Source of the DNA: an uncultured Lachnospiraceae bacterium
Lineage (GTDB): Bacteria; Bacillota; Clostridia; Lachnospirales; Lachnospiraceae
Reading direction: 5' to 3'
Assembly (NCBI GenBank): GCA_949948715.1
Contig: CATLGW010000021.1
Location: 1 to 40,662 of the forward strand
Length of the DNA stretch: 40,662 bases
Of this stretch, positions 24,224 through 35,493 are shown piece after piece; the stretch's first letter is position 1; each line of letters starts with the position of its first letter. The translations under genes were made by a program, and so were the position numbers. The notes under the pieces were generated by a model. It did not search any database. It was given only the letters and a program-made list of their open reading frames with translations, and was not told the origin of the DNA.

Positions 24224-25102
24224 ATGGGAATGTCAGTAAGCGCAAGCAATGTAGTCAAAAAGACAATAGAAATCAAAAAGCCAAACGGTTCCTCCGCCGG
24301 AAGAATCACTATCACAAGCTCCAAACCCAAGAAAAAGAAAAAATTATTTTATAATCTCAAAAGAATCTCCAACCAGATTCTCATGTCCAAGACCTCAAAC
24401 ACCGCCAGCAAGACCGTGGCCAGCGCCCGCACCGTGGTGGTCAGTCTGCTTCGCAAAAAGAGCACCGGCGATTACGACGACAACGAGCTCAACCACGCCA
24501 TCATTCACGCCAAGAAAATGGAGCGGGTGGCCAGAAAACGCATGAAACATATGCGGGAGGAGGAGCGGGCCGCAAAGGGCGGCGCCTGTCTTGCGGAGGA
24601 TGGGGAGACCAGAGAACAGGAAGTCGAAAACGCGGAGGCGGCCGGCGAAGAGTCCCCTCAGATTGACACCCAGAGGCTGGAGGAGATGATGCGGGAGCTG
24701 GAAGAGCTCATGAAGGAAACCATGGAGGACGCCATGGAAGCCTCCCTGCAGGAGATGGCTCAGGAGATGATGGGAAGCGTGGCACATAATCTGGAGCCGG
24801 AGGAGCTGGAACAGCTAAAGAAAAAACACCGTTCCGACGAGCTCCAGGAGATCATGCGGGCCGACATGGAGTATCTGAAGGCTCTGTTCAACAAGCTTGC
24901 CAGGGAAAAGCAGGCGGCGGCAAACGGAAGCTCCGGAAACACCGGGAGCGCCGAAAGCGCCGGCCAAAGCCCGGGAGCCGCCCCATACTCCGGCGGCAGA
25001 TCCTCCGGGGTCTCTCTGGAGCTTATGGGAAAGGCAATGGCCGTGGACGCCGTGGATATGCCCGTCCTGACAGAGGGCGCAAATATGGACATCTCCGTGT
25101 GA
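24224..25102 (+). CDS. Charged helical protein of unknown function
   Basis: This 292-residue protein has no signal peptide and no membrane segment. A Ser/Lys-rich N-terminus contains KPKKKKK near residue 37, followed by a conserved-looking helical part (DYDDNELNHAIIHAKKMERV, then ARKRMKHMREEE), a Glu/Met-rich coiled stretch (about 145-215), and a Gly/Ser-rich linker before the hydrophobic tail LMGKAMAVDAVDMPVL. ATG 24224 has GGGAGG eight bases upstream; an earlier in-frame Met at 24188 lacks one. I do not recognise a family. A terminator overlaps its stop codon, so it is a single-gene unit. Confidence 0.7.
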   Translation: MGMSVSASNVVKKTIEIKKPNGSSAGRITITSSKPKKKKKLFYNLKRISNQILMSKTSNTASKTVASARTVVVSLLRKKSTGDYDDNELNHAIIHAKKMERVARKRMKHMREEERAAKGGACLAEDGETREQEVENAEAAGEESPQIDTQRLEEMMRELEELMKETMEDAMEASLQEMAQEMMGSVAHNLEPEELEQLKKKHRSDELQEIMRADMEYLKALFNKLAREKQAAANGSSGNTGSAESAGQSPGAAPYSGGRSSGVSLELMGKAMAVDAVDMPVLTEGANMDISV

Positions 25103-25114
25103 GATGTCCCTTTT
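25087..25114 (+). terminator. Terminator overlapping the stop codon of the gene at 24224
   Basis: GGACATCTC (25087-25095) and GAGATGTCC (25101-25109) form a 9-bp stem with loop CGTGT containing the TGA stop, followed by CTTTTG. Confidence 0.75.
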
Positions 25115-25214
25115 GCCGTGACTCATAAATCCTGCAGCCAACAGATGACTTCGAGAAACGCAGTGCTTCTCCCCTCCCAGCCTTTGCTGCCAGGGGCCGG
25201 AAGTACCTTTCACG

Positions 25215-26534
25215 CTACAGCCTCGTGATCACAAAGATATCGTAGACGGCCTTGATGGCGTCCTCAAAATCGTCGTTGGCCACTCCGATAATGATATTCA
25301 GCTCGGAGGAGCCCTGGTCTATCATCTTCACATTGATGTTGCTGTGGGCCAGGGCGGAAAAGATTCTCCCCGCGGTGCCCCTGGTGGACTTCATCCCCCG
25401 CCCCACCACGGCGATCAGGGCCAAATCAGACTCGATATCGATGACGTCGGGGTTGCAGAGCCTGTGAATGGCCGCCACCACCTTCTGCTCCTTATGCATG
25501 AACTCATCCTGATGCACGTAGACCGTCATGGTATCTATGCCGGAGGGGACATGCTCAAAGGATATCCCGTTCTCCTCAAAGGCCTGCAGTATTTTTCTGC
25601 CAAAGCCGATCTCCGAATTCATCATATCCTTCTCTATATTGATGGAACAAAATCCCTTTTTTCCTGCAATGCCGGTGATAACATATTTGGACTTCTGACA
25701 GGTGCTCCCCACAATCCAGGTGCCGTTGTCCTCGGGGGCGTTGGTGTTACGGATATTGATGGGAATCCCCTCCTGGCGCACGGGAAAGATGGCGTCCTCA
25801 TGCAGCACGGAGGCTCCCATGTAGGAGAGCTCCCGAAGCTCCCTGTAGGTGATGGTCTCTATTCCCTCGGGCTGGTCGATGATGCGGGGATCCGCAATCA
25901 GAAAGCCGGATACATCCGTCCAGTTCTCATACACATCGGCCTTCACCGCCTTGGCCACAATGGAGCCCGTCACGTCGGAACCTCCCCGGGAGAAGGTCTT
26001 TACCCTGCCGTCGGGATAGGCCCCGTAGAAACCCGGCACCACCGCTCTCTCACAGGCCGAAAGCCGCAGGGAAAGCAGTCCGTCCGTCTTCTCCGCGTCA
26101 AAGGCTCCGCTCTCATCAAAGCAGATCACGGATGCCGCGTCGATGAATTCATAGCCCAGATAATCCGCCATGATAATGCCGTTCAAATACTCTCCCCTGG
26201 AGGCGGCATAGTCGCTTCCCGCCATATCCTGAAAATTCTGCTCGATCACCCGGAACTCCTCCTCCAGGCTTAAGGACAGGCCCAGCCCTTCTATGATCTC
26301 ACGGTAGCGGGCCCTGATCTCCCCCAGCTTTCCCTTGAAATCCTTTCCCTCCTCCGCCAGGCGATAGCACGCGTACAGCATATCCGTGACCTTCTCGTCG
26401 TCCTTGAAGCGCTTCCCCGGCGCCGAGGGAACCACATAGCGCCGCTCCTCATCCGCCCGGATGATATTTCCCACCTTCTCAAACTGCTCCGCGCTGGCCA
26501 GCGAGCTTCCGCCAAACTTCACTACCTTTGACAT
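25215..26534 (-). CDS. Aspartate kinase
   Basis: This 439-residue enzyme phosphorylates aspartate, the first step to lysine, threonine and methionine. It has KFGGSSLASAEQF at the N-terminus, the substrate and ATP motif SRGGSDVTGSIVAK, and DVSGFLIADPRII. Two ACT domains (about 300-439, including GRGMKSTRGTAGRIFSALA) follow for feedback control. ATG 26532-26534 is chosen from the family N-terminus; the upstream Met codons are within 50 bases. It is the last gene after pheB and hom, so flux to homoserine is encoded together. Which end product inhibits it cannot be told from sequence. Confidence 0.92.
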   Translation of the reverse strand: MSKVVKFGGSSLASAEQFEKVGNIIRADEERRYVVPSAPGKRFKDDEKVTDMLYACYRLAEEGKDFKGKLGEIRARYREIIEGLGLSLSLEEEFRVIEQNFQDMAGSDYAASRGEYLNGIIMADYLGYEFIDAASVICFDESGAFDAEKTDGLLSLRLSACERAVVPGFYGAYPDGRVKTFSRGGSDVTGSIVAKAVKADVYENWTDVSGFLIADPRIIDQPEGIETITYRELRELSYMGASVLHEDAIFPVRQEGIPINIRNTNAPEDNGTWIVGSTCQKSKYVITGIAGKKGFCSINIEKDMMNSEIGFGRKILQAFEENGISFEHVPSGIDTMTVYVHQDEFMHKEQKVVAAIHRLCNPDVIDIESDLALIAVVGRGMKSTRGTAGRIFSALAHSNINVKMIDQGSSELNIIIGVANDDFEDAIKAVYDIFVITRL

Positions 26535-26597
26535 ACCGATACCCAAACCTTTCCTCATATTCTCAGTCATAAACAAAATCACTGTCCCGGAGGGCCC

Positions 26598-27806
26598 TTA
26601 AACCAGCCTGATCCGTCCCAGCACATCCCCGCCCAGGGCCTCGTACTTCTCCCTGAATTCCCGCTCCTTCATCTCTGCGGTAAAATACCCGAAATCTTCC
26701 TCCCGTCCCGGCGCCTCAAACATCCGTCCCCCGGGAAAAGCGGCGGCCACCCTCTCCCTGGCACATACCTTCGCCCTGACAAAAAACGCTCTGCTGCTCT
26801 CGTCCACATCGGCCAGCCTGGCCTCCTCTTTATCCCACAGGCAGGTGATCACCTTGCCCTGATGTCTGGCACAGTCCACCACATCGGAGACCACCGCGCT
26901 GGCCGTGGGAAGCTTTCCCGCTCCCCGGCCGTAATACATGGAGTCACCCAGCATATTTCCCGTGACATACACCGCGTTGAACACGTCCCTTACCGTGGCA
27001 AGAGGATGCTCTCCGGGAATCAGGAAGGGAGCCACCATGGCAAGGGTCTCGTCCCCAAGAACCTTCGCCCTGCCCAAAAGCTTCACGGAATATCCTGCCG
27101 CCTCGGCGTAGGCGAAATCCGCGGAAGTGATCTTCGTGATGCCCTCCGTGAAGACCTTCTCCGAGTCCACATATTTCCCTGTCATCAGAGACGCCAGAAT
27201 GGCAATCTTGCGGCAGGCGTCGTGGCCCTCCACATCCGCCTCGGGATTGCGCTCCGCGTAGCCCTTCTCCTGTGCCTCCTTTAAAACCTCCCCAAAATCC
27301 GCTCCTTCCGCGGCCATCTTTGTCAATATATAGTTGGTGGTGCCGTTTAAGATGCCTGTGATCTCCTCCACCCGCTCCGCCGTCAGGGAGGAGTTGAGAG
27401 GCCTGATAATGGGAATGCCGCCCCCTACGCTGGCCTCAAAGAGGTAATTGCACCGATGGCTTCTGGCGATCTCCAAAAGCTCCGGGCCGTGCTTTGCCAC
27501 CAGCTCCTTGTTGGAGGTACAGACGCTCTTGCCCCGCTCCAGGGCCTGCTTCGTAAACTGATAGGCAGGGCCCACGCCGCCCATGGTCTCGCAGACCACG
27601 GCCACCTCATCGTCGTTCAGTATGACATTGAAATCGTGTACCACCTTTGATTCGAAGGGATCCCCCGGAAAATCCCGCAGATCCAGAATGTATTTCACGC
27701 CGATCCCCTCCGGTGTCCTCCTTTCGATGAACTCCCGATTGGTCTCTATGACCTCCACCACTCCGCTGCCTACCGTGCCGTAACCAAGGACTGCTACCTT
27801 TATCAT
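26598..27806 (-). CDS. hom: Homoserine dehydrogenase
   Basis: This 402-residue enzyme reduces aspartate semialdehyde to homoserine with NAD(P)H. It has GYGTVGSGVVEVIE (dinucleotide fold), TSNKELVAKHG with the conserved Lys, GILNGTTNYILTKM and NPEADVEGHDACRKIAIL at the substrate site. The C-terminal tail after residue ~340 is shorter than a full ACT domain. ATG 27804-27806 has GGAG five bases upstream. It lies 238 bases after pheB and 63 bases before aspartate kinase on the same strand. Confidence 0.93.
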   Translation of the reverse strand: MIKVAVLGYGTVGSGVVEVIETNREFIERRTPEGIGVKYILDLRDFPGDPFESKVVHDFNVILNDDEVAVVCETMGGVGPAYQFTKQALERGKSVCTSNKELVAKHGPELLEIARSHRCNYLFEASVGGGIPIIRPLNSSLTAERVEEITGILNGTTNYILTKMAAEGADFGEVLKEAQEKGYAERNPEADVEGHDACRKIAILASLMTGKYVDSEKVFTEGITKITSADFAYAEAAGYSVKLLGRAKVLGDETLAMVAPFLIPGEHPLATVRDVFNAVYVTGNMLGDSMYYGRGAGKLPTASAVVSDVVDCARHQGKVITCLWDKEEARLADVDESSRAFFVRAKVCARERVAAAFPGGRMFEAPGREEDFGYFTAEMKEREFREKYEALGGDVLGRIRLV

Positions 27807-28043
27807 ATTCGCTCCTATCTGTCCGCTTGACGGACCTTTTTCCGCCGGGTCCGGCCTCTTCTCCGGCTCCCGCATATTTTTTATTCTATTCCCGGGACCT
27901 GTCCCGCTGCCCGCGCCTGGGGCTCTATCCGACCAGAAATCGGGCGTCTGAGGCGTACCGGCGCCAGGCAAAATTTCGATGGCGATGCGGATCCGCCGGC
28001 CAGGATTTTAACGCCGCAATGTCGCGCGCCATCGGACAGAGCA

Positions 28044-28487
28044 CTATTCCTTCGCCAGAATTTTGACGTGATGAACGCCCTTAAGCCCCTCCAACTCCTC
28101 CATCATGCCGGACAGATCTCCCGTGTTCTGCAGAAGCTGCACGCTCAGGCTCAGATTGGCAATCCCGTTGATGGGAATACTCTGATGAATCGTGAGAATA
28201 TTGGCCCGGCACTCGGCGATCACTTTCAGAGCGTCCGACAAAAGCCCCGGCTCGTCGTCCATCTGAAAGGCCATGGTAAAGGTGGTTCCCTGGGAATTGT
28301 CGTGAAACTGGAAAATATCATCCTTATATTTATAGAAGGAACTGCGGCTGATGCCCACCGCGTCCACCGCCTCCTGAACCGTCAGTACCCGCTCGGACTC
28401 CAAAAGCCGCTTTGCCTCAATCACCTTCAAAAGTACCTCCGGCACGGCCTTCCTCCTCACCACAAAATACCCGGCTGTCTCTCCCAT
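28044..28487 (-). CDS. pheB: ACT-domain protein of the PheB (UPF0735) family
   Basis: This 147-residue protein has an N-terminal helix-turn-helix-like part (VQEAVDAVGISRSSFYKYKD) followed by a C-terminal ACT domain (MDDEPGLLSDALKVIAECRA, then ILTIHQSIPINGIANLSLS). It matches B. subtilis PheB in both parts. ACT domains bind amino acids, and this family is thought to regulate aromatic or aspartate-family biosynthesis. The start at ATG 28485-28487 matches the family N-terminus. Its position ahead of hom and aspartate kinase suggests an amino-acid sensor for that pathway. Confidence 0.88.
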   Translation of the reverse strand: MGETAGYFVVRRKAVPEVLLKVIEAKRLLESERVLTVQEAVDAVGISRSSFYKYKDDIFQFHDNSQGTTFTMAFQMDDEPGLLSDALKVIAECRANILTIHQSIPINGIANLSLSVQLLQNTGDLSGMMEELEGLKGVHHVKILAKE

Positions 28488-28547
28488 GTGACCCTCACCC
28501 CGCCTTCGTGTTCTCCTGACGCGCACAGTTGTGTGCCGCTGAGAGAT

Positions 28548-28576
28548 ATTCTAACACAGCCCCCCTGGAAACGCAA
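28548..28576 (-). promoter_or_regulatory. Promoter of pheB-hom-aspartate kinase
   Basis: On the minus strand TTGCGT (28571-28576) and TAGAAT (28548-28553) have a 17-base spacer. Confidence 0.6.
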
Positions 28577-28589
28577 GCATTTTTTTGGG

Positions 28590-28616
28590 GCGGTCCCCGC
28601 CATGGAGAGCCGCCCC
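28590..28616. other. GC-rich hairpin after glyA
   Basis: GGGGCGG and CCGCCCC face each other around 13 bases. A T-run lies on the far side for a minus-strand transcript, so it is not a classical glyA terminator. It could stabilise the mRNA end. Confidence 0.4.
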
Positions 28617-28632
28617 GGTATTACCCTTCCCT

Positions 28633-29871
28633 TCAGATCAGGGGATACTTGTCCGTCAATTCCTTCACGATAGCCCGCGCCTCGGAAACCTTCTCCTCGC
28701 CGCCCTTTATCACCAGAGCCACAGCCTCCGCAATGCGGTCCATATCCTCCGTGTTCATGCCTCTGGAGGTGACTGCAGGGGTACCCAGGCGGATACCGCT
28801 GGTCACAAACGGCGACTTGGGATCGTTGGGTATGGTGTTCTTGTTGGCGGTGATGTGAGCGCTGTCCAGGAGCTTCTCCACATCCTTCCCCGTCAGCCCG
28901 AAATTGGTCAGATCCACCAGCATCAGATGATTGTCCGTGCCGCCGGACACGATCTTCACGCCTCTGTCAAGGAGCCCCTTGCACAGAGCCTTGGCATTGG
29001 CCACAATGTTTTTCTGATATTCCTTGAATTCCGGAGTGAGGGCTTCCTTGAAGCACACTGCCTTGGCGGCGATCACATGCATCAGGGGGCCTCCCTGTAT
29101 GCCGGGGAACACAGCCTTGTTGAGCTTATACTTGTCCGCCACCTCCTGGCTGCTTAAGATCATGCCGCCTCTGGGGCCGCGCAGGGTCTTGTGGGTGGTG
29201 GTGGTGGTCACGTCGGCATAAGGGATGGGACTGGGATGCTCACCCGCCGCCACCAGGCCCGCGATATGCGCCATATCCACCATCAGGAAAGCGTTTACCT
29301 CGTCCGCCACCTCGCGGAATTTCTTAAAATCAATGGTCCTGGCATAGGCGGAGGCCCCCGCGATAATCATCCTGGGCCTGCTCTCCAGAGCCAGATTTCT
29401 CAGTTTGTCATAGTCGATAAAGCCGTCATCGTTCACACCGTAGGGAACGATCTTAAAATAGGTTCCGGATATATTGGCCGGGCTTCCGTGGGTCAAATGT
29501 CCGCCGTGGTCCAGATTCATGCCCAGAATCGTGTCCCCGGGCTGACAAACGGCAAACTGCACCGCCAGATTGGCCTGTGCGCCGGAGTGGGGCTGCACAT
29601 TGGCGTACTCACAGCCAAAGAGCTCCTTGGCGCGGTCCCTGGCCAGATCCTCCACCACGTCCACGCACTGGCATCCGCCGTAATAGCGCTTGCCGGGATA
29701 GCCCTCCGCGTACTTGTTGGTCAGGGGACTGCCCATGGCAGCCATCACGGCTTTGCTCACCCAGTTCTCGGAGGCGATCAGCTCAATATGGCTGTTCTGT
29801 CGCTCCTGCTCGTCCAAAATGGCCTGAGCCACCTCGGGATCCGCTTTTTTGACTTCATCGAATGAATACAT
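28633..29871 (-). CDS. glyA: Serine hydroxymethyltransferase
   Basis: This 412-residue PLP enzyme interconverts serine and glycine and charges tetrahydrofolate, feeding the thyA/folA cycle. It has [43 protein letters not shown] and [11 protein letters not shown]. The PLP lysine lies in [14 protein letters not shown]. The length is normal for the family. GAGGAGG lies upstream of ATG 29869-29871. A promoter is seen at 29899-29926. Confidence 0.96.
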   Translation of the reverse strand: MYSFDEVKKADPEVAQAILDEQERQNSHIELIASENWVSKAVMAAMGSPLTNKYAEGYPGKRYYGGCQCVDVVEDLARDRAKELFGCEYANVQPHSGAQANLAVQFAVCQPGDTILGMNLDHGGHLTHGSPANISGTYFKIVPYGVNDDGFIDYDKLRNLALESRPRMIIAGASAYARTIDFKKFREVADEVNAFLMVDMAHIAGLVAAGEHPSPIPYADVTTTTTHKTLRGPRGGMILSSQEVADKYKLNKAVFPGIQGGPLMHVIAAKAVCFKEALTPEFKEYQKNIVANAKALCKGLLDRGVKIVSGGTDNHLMLVDLTNFGLTGKDVEKLLDSAHITANKNTIPNDPKSPFVTSGIRLGTPAVTSRGMNTEDMDRIAEAVALVIKGGEEKVSEARAIVKELTDKYPLI

Positions 29872-29898
29872 AATCCTTCCTCCTCGTAAATTTAAATA

Positions 29899-29926
29899 AG
29901 CATATATCGAATGCCAAAAACTGCAA
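29899..29926 (-). promoter_or_regulatory. Promoter of glyA
   Basis: On the minus strand TTGCAG (29921-29926) and TATGCT (29899-29904) have a 16-base spacer. Confidence 0.5.
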
Positions 29927-30015
29927 AATATGTTTTATCATACCATATTTAAACCTGAAAAAAAAGCCGATTTCTAAAGAAATATTTAAGATTGCTTAAG
30001 TTTTGCCAAAAGCCA

Positions 30016-30043
30016 TTGATTTTTTTTAATTTCACGTTATACT
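30016..30043 (+). promoter_or_regulatory. Promoter of the PAP2-family gene
   Basis: TTGATT (30016-30021) and TATACT (30038-30043) are 16 bases apart. It lies upstream of the tandem 18-bp repeat at 30062-30097. Confidence 0.55.
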
Positions 30044-30061
30044 AAAAAATGACTTAAGCCA

Positions 30062-30097
30062 GACGAGCTGTATAGCTCTGACGAGCTGCATAGTTCT
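30062..30097 (+). repeat. Two tandem 18-bp repeats in the PAP2-gene leader
   Basis: GACGAGCTGTATAGCTCT is followed directly by GACGAGCTGCATAGTTCT, 16 of 18 bases identical. Each has a palindromic core AGCT-n4-AGCT or a close variant. The position between promoter and start codon suggests a leader structure or protein site. Confidence 0.6.
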
Positions 30098-30128
30098 ACC
30101 AGCTATAGAAAGGGCGTGCAAAGCTAAT

Positions 30129-30815
30129 ATGAGACAAAAATTAAAGACCTTCTATGTAACCTACAGACACGCGATCCCGCTGCTTATATACGGCGCCATT
30201 TATCTGACATGGTTTCGTTTCCTGGAGGTAAACACTCCCAGGCACTATCAAGTGATACATTTGCCCGTGGACGACCATATCCCCTTCTGTGAGGTGTTTG
30301 TCATACCCTACTTTTTATGGTTCGCCTATGTGTCGGCGGTGGTGGTGTTCCTCTTTTTTAAGAACAAGGAGGATTACTATAAGGCCTGCCTGTTCCTCTT
30401 TACAGGCATGACGCTGTTTTTGGTGATATCCACCCTGTGGCCCAACGGCCAGCACCTGCGGCCCGGCGTGATGCCCCGGGACAATATTTTTACCCAAATG
30501 GTCGGGGCGCTGTACAAGGTGGACACTCCCACAAACCTGTGGCCCAGCATCCATGTGTACAATTCCCTGGGAGCGCATTTCGCGGTGATAAAGAACAAAA
30601 AACTGGCGGAAAACAAAATCATACACATAGGCTCCCTGATACTGTCCGCCTCCATTATCGCTTCCACCATGCTTATCAAGCAGCATTCCGTGTTCGACGT
30701 GATCACGGCCTTTGTCCTGGCGGCGGTGATGTACGCGGTGGTTTACCGCTATGATATCATCCTGATGATCCAGACGGCCAGGGACAAGAAAAAGCCCAGG
30801 CCCCAGATCAGCTAA
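30129..30815 (+). CDS. PAP2-family membrane phosphatase-like protein
   Basis: This 228-residue protein has about six membrane helices. The lipid phosphatase motifs appear as LWPSIHVYNSLGAH (PSxH core) and STMLIKQHSVFDV (S-x-H with the catalytic His). The family removes or exchanges phosphate on lipid substrates, and the layout resembles inositolphosphotransferase-type members. The ribosome site AAAGGG is 14 bases from the ATG, longer than usual. It is a single gene with its own promoter. Confidence 0.85.
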   Translation: MRQKLKTFYVTYRHAIPLLIYGAIYLTWFRFLEVNTPRHYQVIHLPVDDHIPFCEVFVIPYFLWFAYVSAVVVFLFFKNKEDYYKACLFLFTGMTLFLVISTLWPNGQHLRPGVMPRDNIFTQMVGALYKVDTPTNLWPSIHVYNSLGAHFAVIKNKKLAENKIIHIGSLILSASIIASTMLIKQHSVFDVITAFVLAAVMYAVVYRYDIILMIQTARDKKKPRPQIS

Positions 30816-30849
30816 CCAAAACCGTCTCCCGGCGGCATGATACAGACAA

Positions 30850-30896
30850 AGGAAAGAGAGCATATCAGCCCCACGGGCCGAAATGCTCTCTTTCCT
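30850..30896 (-). terminator. Hairpin terminator after the glycosyltransferase operon
   Basis: AGGAAAGAGAGCAT (30850-30863) and ATGCTCTCTTTCCT (30883-30896) form a perfect 14-bp stem. TTTGTCTGT follows on the minus strand. It lies between convergent genes and may serve both. Confidence 0.65.
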
Positions 30897-30908
30897 GTAT
30901 GAAATGAT

Positions 30909-30951
30909 CCGGCAGGAAGCTCTATACAACGCTCCTGCCGGATTCTTATTC
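30909..30951 (+). terminator. Second hairpin between convergent genes
   Basis: CCGGCAGGA (30909-30917) and TCCTGCCGG (30933-30941) form a perfect 9-bp stem. ATTCTTATT follows on the plus strand, fitting termination of the PAP2-family gene. Confidence 0.6.
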
Positions 30952-30953
30952 CC

Positions 30954-31978
30954 TCAGTTAAACTTGAAAAGCTTCTGACAGATTTTGTACCCTTCCACGG
31001 ACACCCATCTGCCCCCCCGTCCCGGCAGATTCATGGCCCCGCCCATAATTCCCAGGCGCAGATATCTGTAAAGGCTCCTGTCCTTAGACTTGATATACTG
31101 CCACAGCTCCTTCTTCTTCGTCAATGCCTCCTGAGTGCCGGAGCGTATGAGCAGCACCGAGGAGACCGTGGTGATAATCTCCAGATAATTCCGCATATAC
31201 TGGTACAGCCGCTTATTCTTCTTTACCTCCGTCTTTCTGTCCACCAGATAGTCTACCATCAACTTATTCACCTTGATCTGCTGGTCGATGCGCGAGATCA
31301 TCACGCTCTCATTGACGGACTGGTCCTCCCTGCCGATATAGTACCTGTAGAAATTCACATCCAGATAATACATATTTTTCACATAGGGCAGAGGCTCGAA
31401 GACATAGAGATTGTCCACATAGAAGGTGTGCTCCGGCAGCTTGATTTTGTTGTCCTTCAACAGTCTGGTCCGAAATATGACGGAATGCATCAGGATATAA
31501 TGCCCCTTCATGAAATAGTGGCAATCCTCCCAGGCAAACAGCGTGTCCTTGGGCAGGATATGGCGGTAATGCATCACCTTCTTGCGCTTCTCACCCACCT
31601 TGTCATACACGAAATTGCAGATGAGCATATCCAGCACACTGGCGATTCCCGTCTGTGCCCTGAGCGTGGAAAGTACCTGTCTGTAGGCCTCCTCCTTCAC
31701 CCAGTCGTCGCTGTCCACCACCTTGAAATACAGACCCGTGGCGTTCTCAATCCCCGCGTTGACAGCGGACCCGTGGCCTCCGTTCTCCTTGTGTATGGCC
31801 TTCACGATGGTGGGATACTTGGCCGCGTACTCGTCCGCAATCTGCGCCGTATTGTCCTTCAGAGAGCCGTCGTCCACAATCAGTATCTCCACATCCTCAC
31901 CCCCTGGCAGCAGGGAATCTATGCACTTCCTCATATAGGCCTCGGAATTGTAGCAGGGTATGGCAATAGATAATAGTT

Positions 31979-31982
<4 letters not shown>
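30954..31982 (-). CDS. Family 2 glycosyltransferase
   Basis: This 342-residue protein has a GT-A fold at the N-terminus: SIAIPCYNSEAYMRKCIDSL, ILIVDDGS for nucleotide-sugar binding, NGGHGSAVNAGIENATG, and the metal-binding DSDDW. The C-terminal half is helical and basic. It transfers a sugar to an unknown acceptor, probably a cell-surface polymer or lipid. Its ATG overlaps the stop codon of the SfsA-MutY gene by ATGA, so translation is coupled. It is the last gene of a four-gene operon. Confidence 0.9.
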
Positions 31983-33734
<1,752 letters not shown>

Positions 33735-33763
<29 letters not shown>

Positions 33764-34682
33764 CCGACACTGTCCCCTCTATTTTGTTTCCCCGGCTGGG
33801 CACTCTGGCCGTGGGCACCTCCTGGGCGGCGCTCACCGTGTGAACGGTCTGATCGTCAAAGAATATCTGTGCGCCGAAGGCCTTCAGGAACTTCTTCTTT
33901 CCCAGGCCCCCCAGAAAGAAAGCCTCGTCCACCCTCACCCCCCAGGAGCGCAGGGTGCGTATCACCCGCTCGTGGGCAGGGGCGCACCGGGAGGTCACCA
34001 GCGCCGTCCGTATGGGGCAGTCCTCCTGGCCAATGGCCCGCTGCAGATCGGAGAGCTTGTGCAGAAAGCCCGCAAAGGGCCCCTCCGGCAGAGGGCACTG
34101 CGCCTTCTGCTCCTCGTTTTGCTCAAATGCCCGCAGCCCCTGGGCTCTGAATATTCTCTCCGACTCGTCCGCAAACAGCACCGCATCCCCGTCAAAGGCA
34201 ATGCGGATCCTGGCTTCCTCATCCGACCTGTCGTAGGCGCGTCCCGTGCAGATAATACCCGCCGCAATGCCGCTGTCTATGGCGCACTGCACGTCATCCT
34301 CATAGGCGGAGAGAAAGAGATCCGTGTGAAAGGCCGCCAGATAGGGCGCCAGGGAAGATCCGCTGACTAACGCCGCCCGGGTAATGGGCAGACCATAGTG
34401 CTTCACGGCGTTAAACACCCGCAGGGAGGCGTCGGGACTGTTGCGGGACATAATCACCACCTCCACCAGCTTCCCCTCCGCCGCATACCGGTTCAGGCCC
34501 AGAAACTGTCTAATCAGCCGAAACCCCGGACCCGGCTTCAGAACATCCTGCTCATGCTCCACCTGGTATCTGCAGTAGGCCTCCACGCCCTGCCGCTCAA
34601 ATATCTCATTTTCCACCGTCAGGTCAAAGAGCGCCCTGGAAGAAACGCCTATGACCATCTTGTCGTCCAATCTCTCCGACAT
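33735..34682 (-). CDS. Cytosolic 5'-nucleotidase
   Basis: This 315-residue protein of the 5-nucleotidase family (NT5C1-like) dephosphorylates nucleoside monophosphates. It has an N-terminal VIGVSSRALFDL, VVIMSRNSPDASLRVF, the HAD-like AFDGDAVLFADESE, and the acidic IFFDDQTVHT near the end. GGAGAGGAGC lies upstream of ATG 34680-34682. It sits between the DUF1653 gene and the SfsA-MutY gene in one operon; a role in nucleotide-pool hygiene together with MutY is a guess. Confidence 0.88.
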
Positions 34683-34751
34683 ATGCCGCTCCTCTCCGGG
34701 AACCCTGCCGTATCAGAGCAGACGCGGGACGAACCAGGCCTGCCCCGCCTG

Positions 34752-35309
34752 TCAGCTCAGACGATTGCATTCATAGCGCTCCATGGTGAGCAGACAGTTC
34801 CGCAGAGATTCATACCGATCCTCCAGATCGCCGTCCTCCACCTCGATATCGCAGGCGATGGCCATGGTGGTAATCATGCTGTCCGTGATGCAATAGTGAA
34901 GCCCCGCCAGGATATTCAGCTTCTGTCTGTAGGTGTCCGCGTCCAGAAATTCCAGCACCAGGGGGTGCAGAGGAATCTCCTCCGGTTCGCCGCCGGAAGC
35001 CTCACATACACCTGCCGAAGCCATATTTAAGCCTCCGGCAGCCGGGCTCTCGCTCTCGCGTGTCTGCCGCTCCCTATCCGCCCCCTGCAGCTCAAACCGA
35101 AATTCCTGCGCTGCGTCCGGATATTCCGACCGGTCCAAACGCTCCGTAAACATAGCCAGAGGCCTTGCGTAGGTCTTGAACTCTCCGTACATGGCCTGAT
35201 AAACCACCAGCCGCTCCCCGGTCTCCGAATGCTCCGCGACCGCGACGATCTGATACAGGTTCCCTTTAAAATGTTTATATATTTCTTGGGGTTTTGGAAT
35301 AAATGACAT
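34752..35309 (-). CDS. DUF1653 domain protein
   Basis: The N-terminal 65 residues of this 185-residue protein are a DUF1653 domain: IPKPQEIYKHFKGNLYQIVA, then HSETGERLVVYQAMYGEFKT and YARPLAMF. A Glu/Ser-rich linker and an unrecognised helical C-terminal part (LDADTYRQKLNILAGLHYC) follow. The function of the domain is unknown. AAAGGAG precedes the ATG by eight bases. It is the first gene of the operon with the nucleotidase, SfsA-MutY and glycosyltransferase genes. Confidence 0.82.
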   Translation of the reverse strand: MSFIPKPQEIYKHFKGNLYQIVAVAEHSETGERLVVYQAMYGEFKTYARPLAMFTERLDRSEYPDAAQEFRFELQGADRERQTRESESPAAGGLNMASAGVCEASGGEPEEIPLHPLVLEFLDADTYRQKLNILAGLHYCITDSMITTMAIACDIEVEDGDLEDRYESLRNCLLTMERYECNRLS

Positions 35310-35410
35310 ATGCGGGACTCCTTTCCGGCTAAACGCTCAGGCTTTTCACCTACCAAAGAGTATACCCCATTCCCGGGCAAATGTCATGTGTTTATGAAAA
35401 GTATTGTACA

Positions 35411-35453
35411 TAAAAAACAGTCCCATAAAACTCTCTCGAAATTTACGGGACTG
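35411..35453 (-). terminator. Terminator of degV
   Basis: On the minus strand CAGTCCCGTAAA and TTTATGGGACTG form a 12-bp stem with one G-U pair, followed by TTTTTT. It lies beyond the 34-bp repeat array. Confidence 0.88.
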
Positions 35454-35493
35454 CCCAAATGCAGGATTATGCCCCAAAGCCCGGCCTCCTAAG

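Noticed and set aside
27807..28043. A gene or riboswitch in the pheB-hom gap
   Set aside because: The 237 bases show only a small GTCCG/CGGAC hairpin close to the hom ribosome site and no recognisable riboswitch core.
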